Assembly: GCF_002846335.1 (NCBI RefSeq)
Contig: NZ_PJMQ01000001.1
Coordinates: 3,100,001 to 3,164,000 of the forward strand
Direction: 5' to 3'
Source: Janthinobacterium sp. 61
GTDB lineage: Bacteria; Pseudomonadota; Gammaproteobacteria; Burkholderiales; Burkholderiaceae_D
DNA length: 64,000 bases
Every line of letters begins with the position of its first letter. Within the stretch, counting starts at the first letter, position 1. The translations under genes were made by a program, and so were the position numbers. The notes below the pieces were generated by a model. It was not told the DNA's origin. It searched no databases and saw nothing but the letters and a program-made list of their open reading frames with translations. Below are positions 35,386 to 45,076 of the stretch, piece by piece.

Positions 35386-38300
35386 ATGAAACGCATGTTG
35401 TTTAATGCCACGCAGCAAGAAGAACTGCGCGTAGCGATTGTCGACGGACAGAAACTGATCGACATCGATATCGAGACAGCCGGGCGCGAACAGCGCAAAT
35501 CCAACATCTACAAGGGCGTCATCACGCGCATCGAGCCATCGCTCGAAGCGTGCTTCGTCAGCTATGGCGAAGACCGCCACGGCTTCCTGCCTTTCAAGGA
35601 AGTTGCTCGCACGTACTTCCGCGAAGGCGTGGACGTCCGTAACGCCTCCGTCAAGGAAGCGCTGCGCGAAGGCCAGGAAATCATGGTCCAGGTGGAAAAG
35701 GAAGAGCGCGGCAACAAGGGCGCCGCCCTGACCTCGTTCGTCTCGCTGGCCGGCCGTTACCTGGTCTTGATGCCGAACAACCCGCGTGGCGGTGGCGTAT
35801 CGCGCCGCGTGGAAGGTGAAGAGCGCCAGGAATTGCGCGAAACCATGGATAAACTGGACTTGCCTGCTGGCATGTCCGTCATTGCCCGCACCGCCGGCAT
35901 CGGCCGCAACGTCGATGAACTGCAGTGGGACTTGAATTACCTGATGCAACTGTGGCGCGCCATCGAAGGCGCCGGCAAGTCGGCCAACGGCGCTTTCCTG
36001 ATCTACCAGGAATCGTCGCTCGTCATCCGCGCCATCCGCGACTACTTCCAGCCAGACATCGGCGAGATCCTGATCGACACCGACGAGATCTACGACCAGG
36101 CGCACCAGTTCATGAGCCACGTGATGCCCGACATGGTGCACCGCGTAAAACGCTACAGCGACGACGTGCCGCTGTTCTCGCGCTTCCAGATCGAACACCA
36201 GATTGAAACGGCGTACAGCCGCACCGTGCCGCTGCCATCGGGCGGCGCCATCGTGATCGACCATACCGAAGCACTGGTGTCCGTCGACGTCAACTCGGCC
36301 CGCGCCACGCGTGGCTCGGACATCGAGACGACCGCCTTCAACACCAACTGCGAAGCGGCCGAAGAAGTGGCCCGCCAGCTGCGTTTGCGCGACCTGGGCG
36401 GCTTGATCGTCATCGACTTCATCGACATGGAAGTGGCAAAAAATCAGCGCGAAGTGGAACAGCGCCTGAAGGACGCGCTGCACCATGACCGTGCCCGTGT
36501 ACAGATGGGCAAGATTTCCCGCTTCGGCCTGATGGAACTGTCGCGCCAGCGCCTGCGCCCTTCGCTGTCCGAAGGCTCGCACGTGACGTGCCCGCGCTGC
36601 TCCGGCACCGGCCACATCCGCGATACCGAATCGTCCGCCCTGCAGGTGCTGCGCATCATCCAGGAAGAAGCGATGAAGGAAAACTCGGCCACCATCCACG
36701 TGCAAGTACCTGTGGACGTGGGCGCCTTCCTGCTGAACGAAAAGCGCGGCGAAGTACTGAAGATCGAAAACCGCCACCGCATCGCCGTGATCCTGATCCC
36801 GAACAAGCATCTGGAAACGCCGCACTACAAGCTGGAACGCATCAAGCACGACGATCCGCGTCTGGAAGACAGCCAGGCCAGCTACAACCTGGCGGAAAGC
36901 GCTGAAACCGACATGGCTTACAGCAAGCGCCAGAAGGAAGAAGCCAAGCCGCGCCAGGAAGCCGTCGTCAAGACGATCACCCCTGACCAGCCGGCACCGC
37001 TGGTCGAGCGCAAGCCCGTCGAAGCGAAACCAGCTCCGGTGGCCGCGCCTGTCGCACCACAAGGCCTGATCGCCAAGATCATCAGCTTCTTCACCGGCGC
37101 CCCGGCACCGGTGGCGCCAGCGCCCGCCCCTGTCGCACCAGCCAAGCCGGCCGGCGCCGACCGCGGTGACCGCAACAGCCGTGGCCCGCGTGGCCGTGGC
37201 CGCAACGGCAAGCCTGGCCGCGAAGAACGCGAACCAGGTCAGGGCCGTCCCGCCCAGGACGACGCGACCAAGGAAGCCGAAGCACTGGAAAAGGCGGCCC
37301 GTCCGCCACGCCCACCACGTCCGCCACGCGAACCGCGCGAAGCCGGCGAAGCAACGGCAGCACCACGCGAGCGCGGTGAGCGCGGTGAACGTCCTGAACG
37401 CGCCGAGCGTCCGGAACGCGCGGAGCGTCCAGAGCGCGCCGAACGTCCGCCACGCCAGCCACGCGAAGGCCGTGAACCACGCGCCGACAAAGCCGTTGTT
37501 GCTGAAGTGAAAGCTGACGAACTGGCCCTGTTTGGCGCCAGCGCCAGCGCCGTGAATGTCGTCGTGCCGTCAAACGGCCCTGAATCCGACGCCGCACCAA
37601 CGAGCTTGCTGAAAGCACCGGCGAATGCCGGTCCTGAAGGCGAAGAGACGGAAAACGACGTGGAAGGCGAAGAACCGCGCCGCCGCCGTCGTCGTGGCGG
37701 CCGCAACCGCAACCGCCGCGACCGCGAAACGGGCGAGCTGATCGAATCGGCAAACGGCGAGAACGAAGGTCAGGACGCACCCGTGATCAGCTTTACGGTC
37801 GCTCCGGCGCCGGAAGCTGCTGCCGCTGTTGCTGCTGACGCGGCCCCGGTCGCCGTCGTGGCTGCCGCCGCTGTCGTCGCCGTTGCTGCACCAGTGGAAG
37901 CTGCCGTCGTGGAAGTGGTCGACGTGGTGGAAGTGGCCAAGGTCGCGGACATCGCCAAGGTCGAAGAAGCCGCTCCTGCCGTTGAAGCCGCACACCGTGC
38001 TGAAGTGATCGTGCCGGAAGCGCCTGCCGAAGCCATCGTTGCAGTAGCGCAAGCGGAACCAGCCGCTGCCGAACCAGCACCGGCTGCCGAGTACAGCTTT
38101 GCCGAGAAAGCGGAAGCCGCACCAGCGCCAGCGCCAGTTGCAGCGGAAATCATCGTCGAAGCCGCGCCAGTGGTGGAAGCCGCACCGCTGGTCGAAGCCG
38201 CCGCCGTGATCGAGGAAACGCCAGTCGCTGAAGCAGCACCTGCCGTGACGGAAGCCGCCCCGGTGGTTGCTGCTCCAGCTCCAGCTCCAGCTCCTGCTCC

Positions 38301-38550
38301 AGCGCCAGCGCCAGCACCGGTCGTTGCTCCTGCCCCGGCAGCTGCCGCGCCAGTCGCCGCGCCGCTGGACTTGAGCGCAGTGCTCGGTTCGGCCGGCCTG
38401 ACCCTGGCTGCCACCGATCCGGAAAAACTGCGCCTGGCGCAGGAAGCGGCCGCCAAGGCTGTCGCTCCGGTACGCAAGCCGCGCGAACGCAAGCCATTGC
38501 CGCCGCAATCGGATGAGCCGTTGATTCAGGTCAACACGCAACGTCCATAA
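35386..38550 (+). CDS. rne: Ribonuclease E
   Basis: 1054 residues from the ATG at 35386 (MKRMLFNATQQEELRVAIVD, as in E. coli), with GGAG eight bases upstream; the frame is open to 35143 but that part is leader. The catalytic half has the S1 domain (about 35-125), the DNase I-like site with SVDVNSARATRG and GLIVIDFIDM, and the zinc-link pair C402/C405 in CPRCSGTGH. The C-terminal half (from about 520) is a disordered degradosome scaffold: Pro/Ala-rich, Arg-rich (RRRRRGGRNRNRRDRE), with a tandem ERPERA repeat and a long Ala/Pro/Val run. It starts mRNA decay and processes rRNA and tRNA. Followed by a terminator. Confidence 0.97.
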   Translation: MKRMLFNATQQEELRVAIVDGQKLIDIDIETAGREQRKSNIYKGVITRIEPSLEACFVSYGEDRHGFLPFKEVARTYFREGVDVRNASVKEALREGQEIMVQVEKEERGNKGAALTSFVSLAGRYLVLMPNNPRGGGVSRRVEGEERQELRETMDKLDLPAGMSVIARTAGIGRNVDELQWDLNYLMQLWRAIEGAGKSANGAFLIYQESSLVIRAIRDYFQPDIGEILIDTDEIYDQAHQFMSHVMPDMVHRVKRYSDDVPLFSRFQIEHQIETAYSRTVPLPSGGAIVIDHTEALVSVDVNSARATRGSDIETTAFNTNCEAAEEVARQLRLRDLGGLIVIDFIDMEVAKNQREVEQRLKDALHHDRARVQMGKISRFGLMELSRQRLRPSLSEGSHVTCPRCSGTGHIRDTESSALQVLRIIQEEAMKENSATIHVQVPVDVGAFLLNEKRGEVLKIENRHRIAVILIPNKHLETPHYKLERIKHDDPRLEDSQASYNLAESAETDMAYSKRQKEEAKPRQEAVVKTITPDQPAPLVERKPVEAKPAPVAAPVAPQGLIAKIISFFTGAPAPVAPAPAPVAPAKPAGADRGDRNSRGPRGRGRNGKPGREEREPGQGRPAQDDATKEAEALEKAARPPRPPRPPREPREAGEATAAPRERGERGERPERAERPERAERPERAERPPRQPREGREPRADKAVVAEVKADELALFGASASAVNVVVPSNGPESDAAPTSLLKAPANAGPEGEETENDVEGEEPRRRRRRGGRNRNRRDRETGELIESANGENEGQDAPVISFTVAPAPEAAAAVAADAAPVAVVAAAAVVAVAAPVEAAVVEVVDVVEVAKVADIAKVEEAAPAVEAAHRAEVIVPEAPAEAIVAVAQAEPAAAEPAPAAEYSFAEKAEAAPAPAPVAAEIIVEAAPVVEAAPLVEAAAVIEETPVAEAAPAVTEAAPVVAAPAPAPAPAPAPAPAPVVAPAPAAAAPVAAPLDLSAVLGSAGLTLAATDPEKLRLAQEAAAKAVAPVRKPRERKPLPPQSDEPLIQVNTQRP

Positions 38551-38581
38551 GCAGGCCGGGTTCGCCCTGCCGCCAATGATG

Positions 38582-38610
38582 AAAGGGGGAGCTCAGGCTT
38601 CCCCTTTTTT
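38582..38610 (+). terminator. Intrinsic terminator of rne
   Basis: AAAGGGG and CCCCTTT pair around a 12-base loop and continue into a run of six T residues. It lies 32 bases after the rne stop. Confidence 0.88.
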
Positions 38611-38639
38611 ACGTCCACTCTCTTTGCCAGCCAGCCGCC

Positions 38640-39980
38640 ATGCACGAGAACACCCATCTTGCCCGTCCCGACCCCGTCAGCCTGCGCAGCGCCTTTTGGT
38701 ACTGGCTCAAGCTGGGCTGCGTCAGCTTTGGCGGCCCGGCTGGGCAAATCGCCATGATGCATGCGGAACTGGTGGAAAAGCGGCGCTGGATTTCCGAGCA
38801 GCGTTTCCTGCACGCCCTCAATTACTGCATGCTGCTGCCCGGGCCGGAAGCGACCCAGCTGGCCATCTACATCGGCTGGCTGATGCACCGCACGCGCGGT
38901 GCGCTGGTGGCTGGCCTGCTATTCCTGCTGCCCTCGCTGCTGCTGCTGATCGTCCTGTCCTGGCTCTACATGGCGTATGGCCACGTGGGCGCCATCGCCG
39001 GCGTCCTGTACGGCATCAAGCCGGCCGTCGTCGCCATCGTGCTGGCGGCGGCCTGGCGCCTGGGCCGGCGCACCTTGCGCAGCCCCGGCCTGATCGCCAT
39101 TGCGGCGGCTGCATTTGTCGCCATCGCCGTGCTACGGCTGCCATTTCCGCTGATCGTGCTCACCGCAGCCCTGCTGGGCATGGCTGGCGGTCGCTGGCTG
39201 CCGACCCACTTCCATGTTCGCGCTACCTCGCATGGCGGCGCGGCAGGCTTTGGCCCCGCCCTGATCGATGACGACACGCCCACGCCGCTGCACGCGCGTT
39301 TCGGATGGCCGCGTCTGCTGGCCACTTGCGCGCTGGGCCTGGCGCTGACTTTCATCACCTGGCTGGGCCTGGCGCTGGCGGGCGGGATGGATCAGCCACT
39401 GGCGCAGATGGGCGTATTTTTCAGCAAGGCGGCCCTGCTCACGTTCGGCGGCGCGTATGCCGTGCTGCCCTACCTGGTGCAAGGCGCCGTCGACCACTAC
39501 CACTGGATCAGCAGCGCGCAGATGATGGATGGCCTGGCGCTGGGCGAAACCACGCCCGGCCCCCTGATCATGATCGTCGCCTTCATCGGCTTCGTGGGTG
39601 GCTGGAGCCATGCCGTGGCGGGTGAACACCTGTGGCTGGCAGGCGTGTGCGGCGCGCTCGTCGCCAGTTGGTTCACCTTCCTGCCCTCGTTCATCTTCAT
39701 CCTGGGCGGCGCGCCGCTGGTGGAAGCTTCGCGCGGCAATTTGCGCCTGAGTGCGCCCCTGACGGCCATCTCGGCGGCCGTGGTGGGCGTGATCGCCAGC
39801 CTGGCCCTGTTCTTTGGCCGCCATGTCTTCTGGCAAGCAAACCCGCTGCCGCACTGGGACTGGCTGGCGATCGCCATCGCGCTGGCGGCCGGCGTGGCGC
39901 TGATCAAGTTTCAAATGGGAACCATCAAATTGCTGCTCGCCTGTGCCATCTTCGGCCTCGTGCTATCGTATCTGCCTTGA
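38640..39980 (+). CDS. Chromate transporter, CHR family (ChrA-like)
   Basis: 446 residues, the two-domain length of ChrA. Both halves show the CHR pattern: the first has KLGCVSFGGPAGQIAMMHAE, EKRRWISEQRFLHALNYC and LLPGPEATQLAIYIGW; the second has KAALLTFGGAYAVLPYLVQG and GLALGETTPGPLIMIVAFIG. About ten membrane helices are visible. Family members export chromate from the cytoplasm. No chrB regulator is next to it. It ends 29 bases before moaA in the same direction, which could be chance or a shared transcript. Confidence 0.92.
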   Translation: MHENTHLARPDPVSLRSAFWYWLKLGCVSFGGPAGQIAMMHAELVEKRRWISEQRFLHALNYCMLLPGPEATQLAIYIGWLMHRTRGALVAGLLFLLPSLLLLIVLSWLYMAYGHVGAIAGVLYGIKPAVVAIVLAAAWRLGRRTLRSPGLIAIAAAAFVAIAVLRLPFPLIVLTAALLGMAGGRWLPTHFHVRATSHGGAAGFGPALIDDDTPTPLHARFGWPRLLATCALGLALTFITWLGLALAGGMDQPLAQMGVFFSKAALLTFGGAYAVLPYLVQGAVDHYHWISSAQMMDGLALGETTPGPLIMIVAFIGFVGGWSHAVAGEHLWLAGVCGALVASWFTFLPSFIFILGGAPLVEASRGNLRLSAPLTAISAAVVGVIASLALFFGRHVFWQANPLPHWDWLAIAIALAAGVALIKFQMGTIKLLLACAIFGLVLSYLP

Positions 39981-40009
39981 ACGACTTTACGTAAGTGGCA
40001 CCACCTTTT

Positions 40010-41131
40010 ATGGCTGACAAGATTATCTACCTCGCCGAAGCCCGCAATGGGGCACCGGCGATCCCCGCGCGGCTGGAAAGTCCCAGCGGCAACGTGGCCG
40101 ACAGCCTGGGCCGGCCCCTGCACGACCTGCGCATCTCGATTACCGACCGCTGTAATTTCCGTTGCGTGTACTGCATGCCGAAGGACGTGTTCGACAAGAA
40201 CCACGTGTATCTGCCGCACACAGATTTGCTGTCGTTCGAGGAAATCACGCGCATCGCGCGCCTGTTCGTGGCGCATGGTGTAGAAAAGATCCGCCTGACG
40301 GGCGGCGAGCCGCTGCTGCGCAAAAATATCGAGAAGCTCATCGCCATGCTGGCCGAACTGCGCACGCCGTCGGGCCAGCCGCTGGACCTGACCCTGACGA
40401 CCAACGGTTCCTTGCTGGCCAAAAAGGCGCAAGCGCTCAAGGATGCAGGCCTGAACCGGGTCACCGTGTCGCTCGATTCGCTCGACGACGCCACCTTCAA
40501 GCGCATGAACGATGTCGATTTCGCCGTGGCCGACGTGCTGCACGGCATAGCCGCCGCGCATGCGGCGGGCCTGGGCCCCATCAAGATCAACATGGTCGTC
40601 AAGGCTGGCATGAACGAGCAGGAAATCGTGCCCATGGCGCGCCACTTCAAGGGCACGCCCTACATCTTGCGCTTCATCGAATACATGGACGTGGGCGCAT
40701 CGAACGGCTGGAACTTGCAGGAAGTCATCCCTTCGGCAGAGGTCGTGCGGCGCATAGCCTCGCACATGCCCCTGCTGCCAATCAACCCCAACTACACGGG
40801 CGAGACGGCGGCGCGCTGGCGCTACGCCGATGGCAGCGGCGAAATCGGCCTCATTTCCAGCGTCACGCAAGCATTCTGCGCCGACTGCAGCCGCGCCCGC
40901 CTCTCGACCGAGGGCAAGCTGTACACCTGTCTGTTCGCCAGCAGCGGCCACGATTTGCGCAGCCTGCTGCGCGGCGGCCACAGCGACACGGAAATTTCCT
41001 CGGCCGTAGCGCAACTATGGCGCGGCCGCGGCGACCGCTATTCGCAATTGCGCACCAGCCAGACGGATTTGACGGGCGGCGCGCTTGAGCAGGGTAAAAA
41101 GAAAGTGGAAATGTCGTATATCGGCGGCTGA
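40010..41131 (+). CDS. moaA: GTP 3',8-cyclase MoaA
   Basis: 373 residues from the ATG at 40010; a GTG at 39995 is possible. It is a radical SAM enzyme with the first 4Fe-4S cluster at C48-x3-C52-x2-C55 ([14 protein letters not shown]), the second cluster in the C-terminal part ([20 protein letters not shown]), and the GG end (SYIGG) needed for activity. It makes the first step of molybdenum cofactor synthesis from GTP, together with MoaC, which is not in this window. The fused mobA-moeA gene for the last steps follows 62 bases downstream. Confidence 0.97.
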   Translation: MADKIIYLAEARNGAPAIPARLESPSGNVADSLGRPLHDLRISITDRCNFRCVYCMPKDVFDKNHVYLPHTDLLSFEEITRIARLFVAHGVEKIRLTGGEPLLRKNIEKLIAMLAELRTPSGQPLDLTLTTNGSLLAKKAQALKDAGLNRVTVSLDSLDDATFKRMNDVDFAVADVLHGIAAAHAAGLGPIKINMVVKAGMNEQEIVPMARHFKGTPYILRFIEYMDVGASNGWNLQEVIPSAEVVRRIASHMPLLPINPNYTGETAARWRYADGSGEIGLISSVTQAFCADCSRARLSTEGKLYTCLFASSGHDLRSLLRGGHSDTEISSAVAQLWRGRGDRYSQLRTSQTDLTGGALEQGKKKVEMSYIGG

Positions 41132-41193
41132 ATCGGGCGTGGTGCAGGCCCGCCGCTGCTACCATGGCGCATGCATCCATTTCACTACCTGAC

Positions 41194-43041
41194 ATGATCA
41201 ACAAACACGACATTACCGGCCTGATCCTGGCTGGCGGCCTCGGCACGCGCATGGGCCAGCGCGACAAAGGCATGCAGCCCCTGCATGGCCAGCCTCTGGC
41301 CCGCCACGTTCTGCAGCGCCTGGCGCCGCAAGTGGGCCAGCTGGCCATCAGTGTCCACGCCGATGCCGGCGACTACGCGCGCTTCGGCTTGCCCGTGTGG
41401 CCGGATGCGCTGCAGGGACAGCTGGGCCCGCTGGCCGGCTTGCATAGCGGCATGCAGCACGCCACCAGCCCTTACCTGCTCTGCGTACCGTGCGACTCGC
41501 CCCTGCTGCCGCCCGACCTGGCAGCGCGCCTGGCGGACGCCTTGGTCCAAAACAATGCCGACCTGGCCATCGCCGTCACCGAAGAGATCGATCCGGCGAC
41601 GGGATCGGCAGTGCGCCGCCCCCATCCCGTCTTCTGTCTCGTCAAGACTTCGGCCCTGCCCCAGCTGGACGCCTACCTGGCCACCGGCGAACGCCGCATG
41701 CGCACCTGGCACGGCCCCTTGAAACTGGCCGAGGTGCTCTTCGAGAACCATGGCGCGTTCGGCAATATCAATACCCCAGACGAGCTCGCCGCCCTGCAGG
41801 CGCAGGGACTGTCCGTGCCGATGGCGCAAGCCATCCTGGCCGACACCGTCGCCCCCGTCGCCGAGATCGAAACATTGCCGCTGCCGCAAGCGTTCGAGCG
41901 CATTTTGGCGGCCGACATCATCTCGCCCATCAGTGTGCCCGCGCACGACAATTCCGCCATGGATGGCTATGCGCTGCATGGAGCCGACCTCGGTGGGAGC
42001 GTTCCGCTGACCCTGGCCGTGGTCGACACCATCCTGGCGGGCCGTCCCGGCACGGTCAACGTCGGGCGCGGGCAATGCGCGCGCATCATGACGGGCGCCG
42101 TCATGCCGGACGGCTGCGACAGCGTGGTGCCGCAGGAACTGGTGCAGCAGGCCAGCGCAAGCAGCATTACGCTGGCACCGGACTGCATCCGCCCCGGCGA
42201 CAACCGCCGGTTCAAGGGCGAAGACTTGATGCAAGGCCAGCCTGCGCTGCTGCAGGGCAAGATACTCGGACCGGCCGAACTGGGTCTGCTGGCCTCGCTG
42301 GGCATCGCCATGGTGCCCGTGCGCCGGCGCCTGCGCGTGGCTTTCTTTTCCACGGGCGACGAATTGCGCTCGATCGGCGAGCCACTCGACGCGGGCTGCA
42401 TCTACGACAGCAACCGCTACACCCTGCTGGGCATGCTCACCCGCCTGGGCTGCGAGGTGCTCGACATGGGTATCGTCAAGGATGCGCCGCAAGCGCTGGA
42501 AGCGGCCCTGCGCGGCGCCTGCGCCTCGGCCGACGTCATCATCACCTCGGGCGGCGTGTCCAGCGGCGCAGCCGATTTCACGCGCGACATCCTGGCGCAA
42601 CTCGGTGACGTGGCCTTCTGGCAAATCAATATGCGCCCCGGCCGTCCCATGGCCTTTGGCCGGATTGCCAGCGAGGGCGACACGGCCTTGCTGCTGGGCT
42701 TGCCCGGCAACCCGGTGGCCGTGATGGCGGCGTTTTACTTCCTCGCGCGCCCCACCTTGCTGCGCCTGATGGGCGCCGATGCTGACACTTCCATCCTGCC
42801 CCTGCTGCAGGTGGCGGCGCAGGCACCCATCCGCAAGAAACGGGGACGCACGGAGTACCAGCGCGGCATCGTCGAACGGGCCGCGGATGGCCGCCAGCAC
42901 GTGCGCGTGACGGGTGCGCAAGGCTCCGGCATCCTGCGCTCGATGACGCAAGCCAATTGCATGATCGTGCTGCATGAGGGGCAAGGCCACGTGGCGGCCG
43001 GCGATCTCGTCGATATCGTGCTGTTCCATGGACTGACCTGA
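41194..43041 (+). CDS. Fused MobA-MoeA molybdenum cofactor protein
   Basis: About 615 residues from the ATG at 41194 (an ATG at 41164 adds ten). Residues 1-205 are MobA, the GTP:molybdopterin guanylyltransferase: LILAGGLGTRMGQRDKGMQP and VPCDSPLLPPDLAA, ending GNINTPDELAALQAQG. Residues about 207-615 are MoeA, the molybdopterin molybdenumtransferase: VPAHDNSAMDGYALHG, GAVMPDGCDSVVPQE, FFSTGDELRSIGEPL, ITSGGVSSGAADF, and LLGLPGNPVAVMAAFYFLAR. No stop or start codon separates them, so one polypeptide performs molybdate insertion and GMP attachment. Co-directional with moaA. Confidence 0.93.
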   Translation: MINKHDITGLILAGGLGTRMGQRDKGMQPLHGQPLARHVLQRLAPQVGQLAISVHADAGDYARFGLPVWPDALQGQLGPLAGLHSGMQHATSPYLLCVPCDSPLLPPDLAARLADALVQNNADLAIAVTEEIDPATGSAVRRPHPVFCLVKTSALPQLDAYLATGERRMRTWHGPLKLAEVLFENHGAFGNINTPDELAALQAQGLSVPMAQAILADTVAPVAEIETLPLPQAFERILAADIISPISVPAHDNSAMDGYALHGADLGGSVPLTLAVVDTILAGRPGTVNVGRGQCARIMTGAVMPDGCDSVVPQELVQQASASSITLAPDCIRPGDNRRFKGEDLMQGQPALLQGKILGPAELGLLASLGIAMVPVRRRLRVAFFSTGDELRSIGEPLDAGCIYDSNRYTLLGMLTRLGCEVLDMGIVKDAPQALEAALRGACASADVIITSGGVSSGAADFTRDILAQLGDVAFWQINMRPGRPMAFGRIASEGDTALLLGLPGNPVAVMAAFYFLARPTLLRLMGADADTSILPLLQVAAQAPIRKKRGRTEYQRGIVERAADGRQHVRVTGAQGSGILRSMTQANCMIVLHEGQGHVAAGDLVDIVLFHGLT

Positions 43042-43352
43042 TGCTGCACCACCGGCCAGGCTGACGCGCTGGCCGGGGCGCATACAAAGCGCCACCATCT
43101 GCTTCCCCTTCCTCTTCACGACGGCCCGCCCTGCGCGGGCCGTTCGCATTGCCCCTTCCAATCAATTTTCGTCTACGGCAACTGTCAGCCCATCAAGATA
43201 AAAATCTTGATTACCTCCCTAAAAAAATATAAATAAACACAACAAAATTGTAATAATTTTATTTATTTGTTGATATCAGAGTTTCTTCGGTGATAACATC
43301 TCAACTCGCATAAAATTCAATTTTGATATTTTTTTTCACCGGGATACTAATA
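43042..43352. other. 311-base gap with three hairpins, AT-rich to the right
   Basis: No gene. CCGGCCAG/CTGGCCGG (43052-43076) and ACGGCCCGC/GCGGGCCGT (43121-43143) are strong hairpins that could end mobA-moeA transcription, though without T tails. ATCAAGAT-AAAA-ATCTTGAT (43192-43211) is a perfect 8-bp palindrome. From 43195 to 43350 the DNA is very AT-rich, a sharp change, and probably holds the promoter of the PEP-CTERM gene. Confidence 0.65.
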
Positions 43353-44228
43353 ATGAGACACCGCTCATGGATCGCAGGCGCCAGCATGCTGGGGGCCGCA
43401 AGCCTGCTTGGCATGCTGTCACTGGCACCGCTGCCCGCCTATGCCAAAGGGGCCCCACGGGCCGACGTGCTGGAGCATTGCAGCTGGAACCGTCCCGGCG
43501 CCGACCCGTTCATGGGCGATGTCGTGGCAGCCGTGGACAGATACCCGGACATCGCGCCGCAGGTGCGCGAACAATTGAAGGCGCGCATGCGCGCGCGCCA
43601 GTACGATGAAATCGTCGTGATCAGCCGCGACGCGATCCGCGGCAAGGGCAATTACGATGCACGCATCAGCGACATGCATTTCGGGCCGGGCCGCGTGTGC
43701 CGCAATGTCACGCGTGCAGGTTGGAGCGAGCAGATGCAGGAAAGGGGGCTCGTGTACTGCGTGCAGGGCGCATGCATCCTGGTGCCCACCGTGTGCCGCA
43801 ATGTCAGCCGCATCACGCAGGTGGCGGCGGCCGGGCCGCGCGGCGCAGGAGCGGCGCCAGCTGTGGCAGCCGCACCTGCGGCGGCGCCATACGCTCCCGT
43901 CATCGACAATCCCGGCACCGCGCATGGCGGTTCGCTCACAGGTTCGGCGCCGCCGGCCGTGCTGGCCAGCCTGCCCGTACAGGCCTTCGATGTCGTACAC
44001 ACCAGCAGCAACACGGTGTGGCCATCGAGCATAGGCGATGGGCGCAACGGCGGCGGACCGCCACCGCGCGGCAGCAGCATCATCGAGTCGCTTGTGCCGC
44101 CCCCCGACCTGTCCGTCCTGCCGGCCGTGCCGGAACCGCACACCTGGGCCATGCTGCTGGCGGGACTGGCGCTACTGGTCTGCGGCGCCAGAAAAACCGT
44201 GCCCACAAGCATGGCGCCTGAGGCGTAG
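43353..44228 (+). CDS. PEP-CTERM protein of the MHFG type
   Basis: 291 residues from the ATG at 43353. A signal peptide (about 6-30, ending PAYA) is followed by a Cys-containing domain with DMHFGPGRVCRNVTRAGW, the motif that names this family, and a second Cys pair (YCVQGACILVPTVCRNVSRI). An Ala/Pro linker and a Gly-rich stretch lead to the C-terminal PEP-CTERM signal: AVPEPHTWAMLLAGLALLVC then a basic tail. PEP-CTERM proteins are processed by exosortase and linked to exopolysaccharide and floc formation. No exosortase is in this window. The biochemical role of the MHFG domain is unknown. Confidence 0.82.
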   Translation: MRHRSWIAGASMLGAASLLGMLSLAPLPAYAKGAPRADVLEHCSWNRPGADPFMGDVVAAVDRYPDIAPQVREQLKARMRARQYDEIVVISRDAIRGKGNYDARISDMHFGPGRVCRNVTRAGWSEQMQERGLVYCVQGACILVPTVCRNVSRITQVAAAGPRGAGAAPAVAAAPAAAPYAPVIDNPGTAHGGSLTGSAPPAVLASLPVQAFDVVHTSSNTVWPSSIGDGRNGGGPPPRGSSIIESLVPPPDLSVLPAVPEPHTWAMLLAGLALLVCGARKTVPTSMAPEA

Positions 44229-44278
44229 CCACCCGCGTGCGGACTTGCTACTATGGTGCATTCCAGACAAGGATCGCC

Positions 44279-45049
44279 ATGCCCGACATCGATAACCGTT
44301 TGACACGCATGTCTGCGCTGCGCAGGGAAGGCCGGCATGCGGAAGCGCTGCCGCTGTTGCAGCAACTGTTCGCCGATGCCGGGCAGGCAATGAAGCCGGC
44401 AAGGTCTAGCCATTTCATCATCATGTTGGAGTGGAAGTTTTTGGCCGATGCCTACGCGCCGGCGCGTGCCGCACTGCAGGCTGAACGTGATGGACAAATA
44501 CGGCTGCTACTGGCAGGCGAGCATGCGTTCGGACGCCACGACAGCGGCAGGACGCAGGCCGGGGACATGTCGCGCTTCTCGCTCATCGTCGAGATGAACG
44601 ACACCTTGGGCGAGGCCCGTTCCACCGCCGACCTGTTCGCCCAGCTGGACAGCAGCGCCCCCGAACTGGCGCGCCAGTACGCTTGGCAAGCCCTGCCAGC
44701 CATCGTCGAGGCGGGCAATTTCGTGCTGGCGGACCGCTATCGCCGCGCCCCGCTGGAACACCTCGAAACGGTCAATGCCCTGGCCGCCAGCCAGCCCCTG
44801 TTTCCTGCGCCGGGCATGGCACCGCGTCTGGCGACGGAGTTGATGAATCTGGTGAAAGACGTGCGGATCGCCGCTGCCGTACTGCGCGGCCGGGAACAAG
44901 CCGCCGAGGCCGACGCGCTGTACGCCGCCTTGCTGGCCGGCCTGGCAAATGACGCCATGCGCGCACTGGCGCTGCGCGAGCTCGATGTGCCAGGCAGCAT
45001 CACCGCTGACATCGTCAAGCGCCAGATGGAGCAGGAACAGCTAAGCTAG
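44279..45049 (+). CDS. Hypothetical helical (TPR-like) protein
   Basis: 256 residues from the ATG at 44279, with AGGA six bases upstream. No family was recognised. It is all-helical in appearance with a possible TPR-like start (MSALRREGRHAEALPLLQQL) and later AAVLRGREQAAEADALYAAL; there is no signal peptide or membrane helix, so it is probably cytoplasmic. It is 50 bases after the PEP-CTERM gene in the same direction and could be co-transcribed; it is convergent with rmuC. Confidence 0.7.
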   Translation: MPDIDNRLTRMSALRREGRHAEALPLLQQLFADAGQAMKPARSSHFIIMLEWKFLADAYAPARAALQAERDGQIRLLLAGEHAFGRHDSGRTQAGDMSRFSLIVEMNDTLGEARSTADLFAQLDSSAPELARQYAWQALPAIVEAGNFVLADRYRRAPLEHLETVNALAASQPLFPAPGMAPRLATELMNLVKDVRIAAAVLRGREQAAEADALYAALLAGLANDAMRALALRELDVPGSITADIVKRQMEQEQLS

Positions 45050-45076
45050 CCGGCAGTGACGGCAAACAAGGCGGCC

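Noticed and set aside
35278..37062. 594-codon minus-strand frame opposite rne
   Set aside because: Covers the catalytic half of RNase E and has no independent coding features.
39981..40009. Molybdenum cofactor riboswitch upstream of moaA
   Set aside because: The gap to the upstream gene is only 29 bases, too short for that structure.
41185..43161. 658-codon minus-strand frame opposite mobA-moeA
   Set aside because: Shadow of the fusion gene; no family resemblance and composition rich in Gln, His and Arg.
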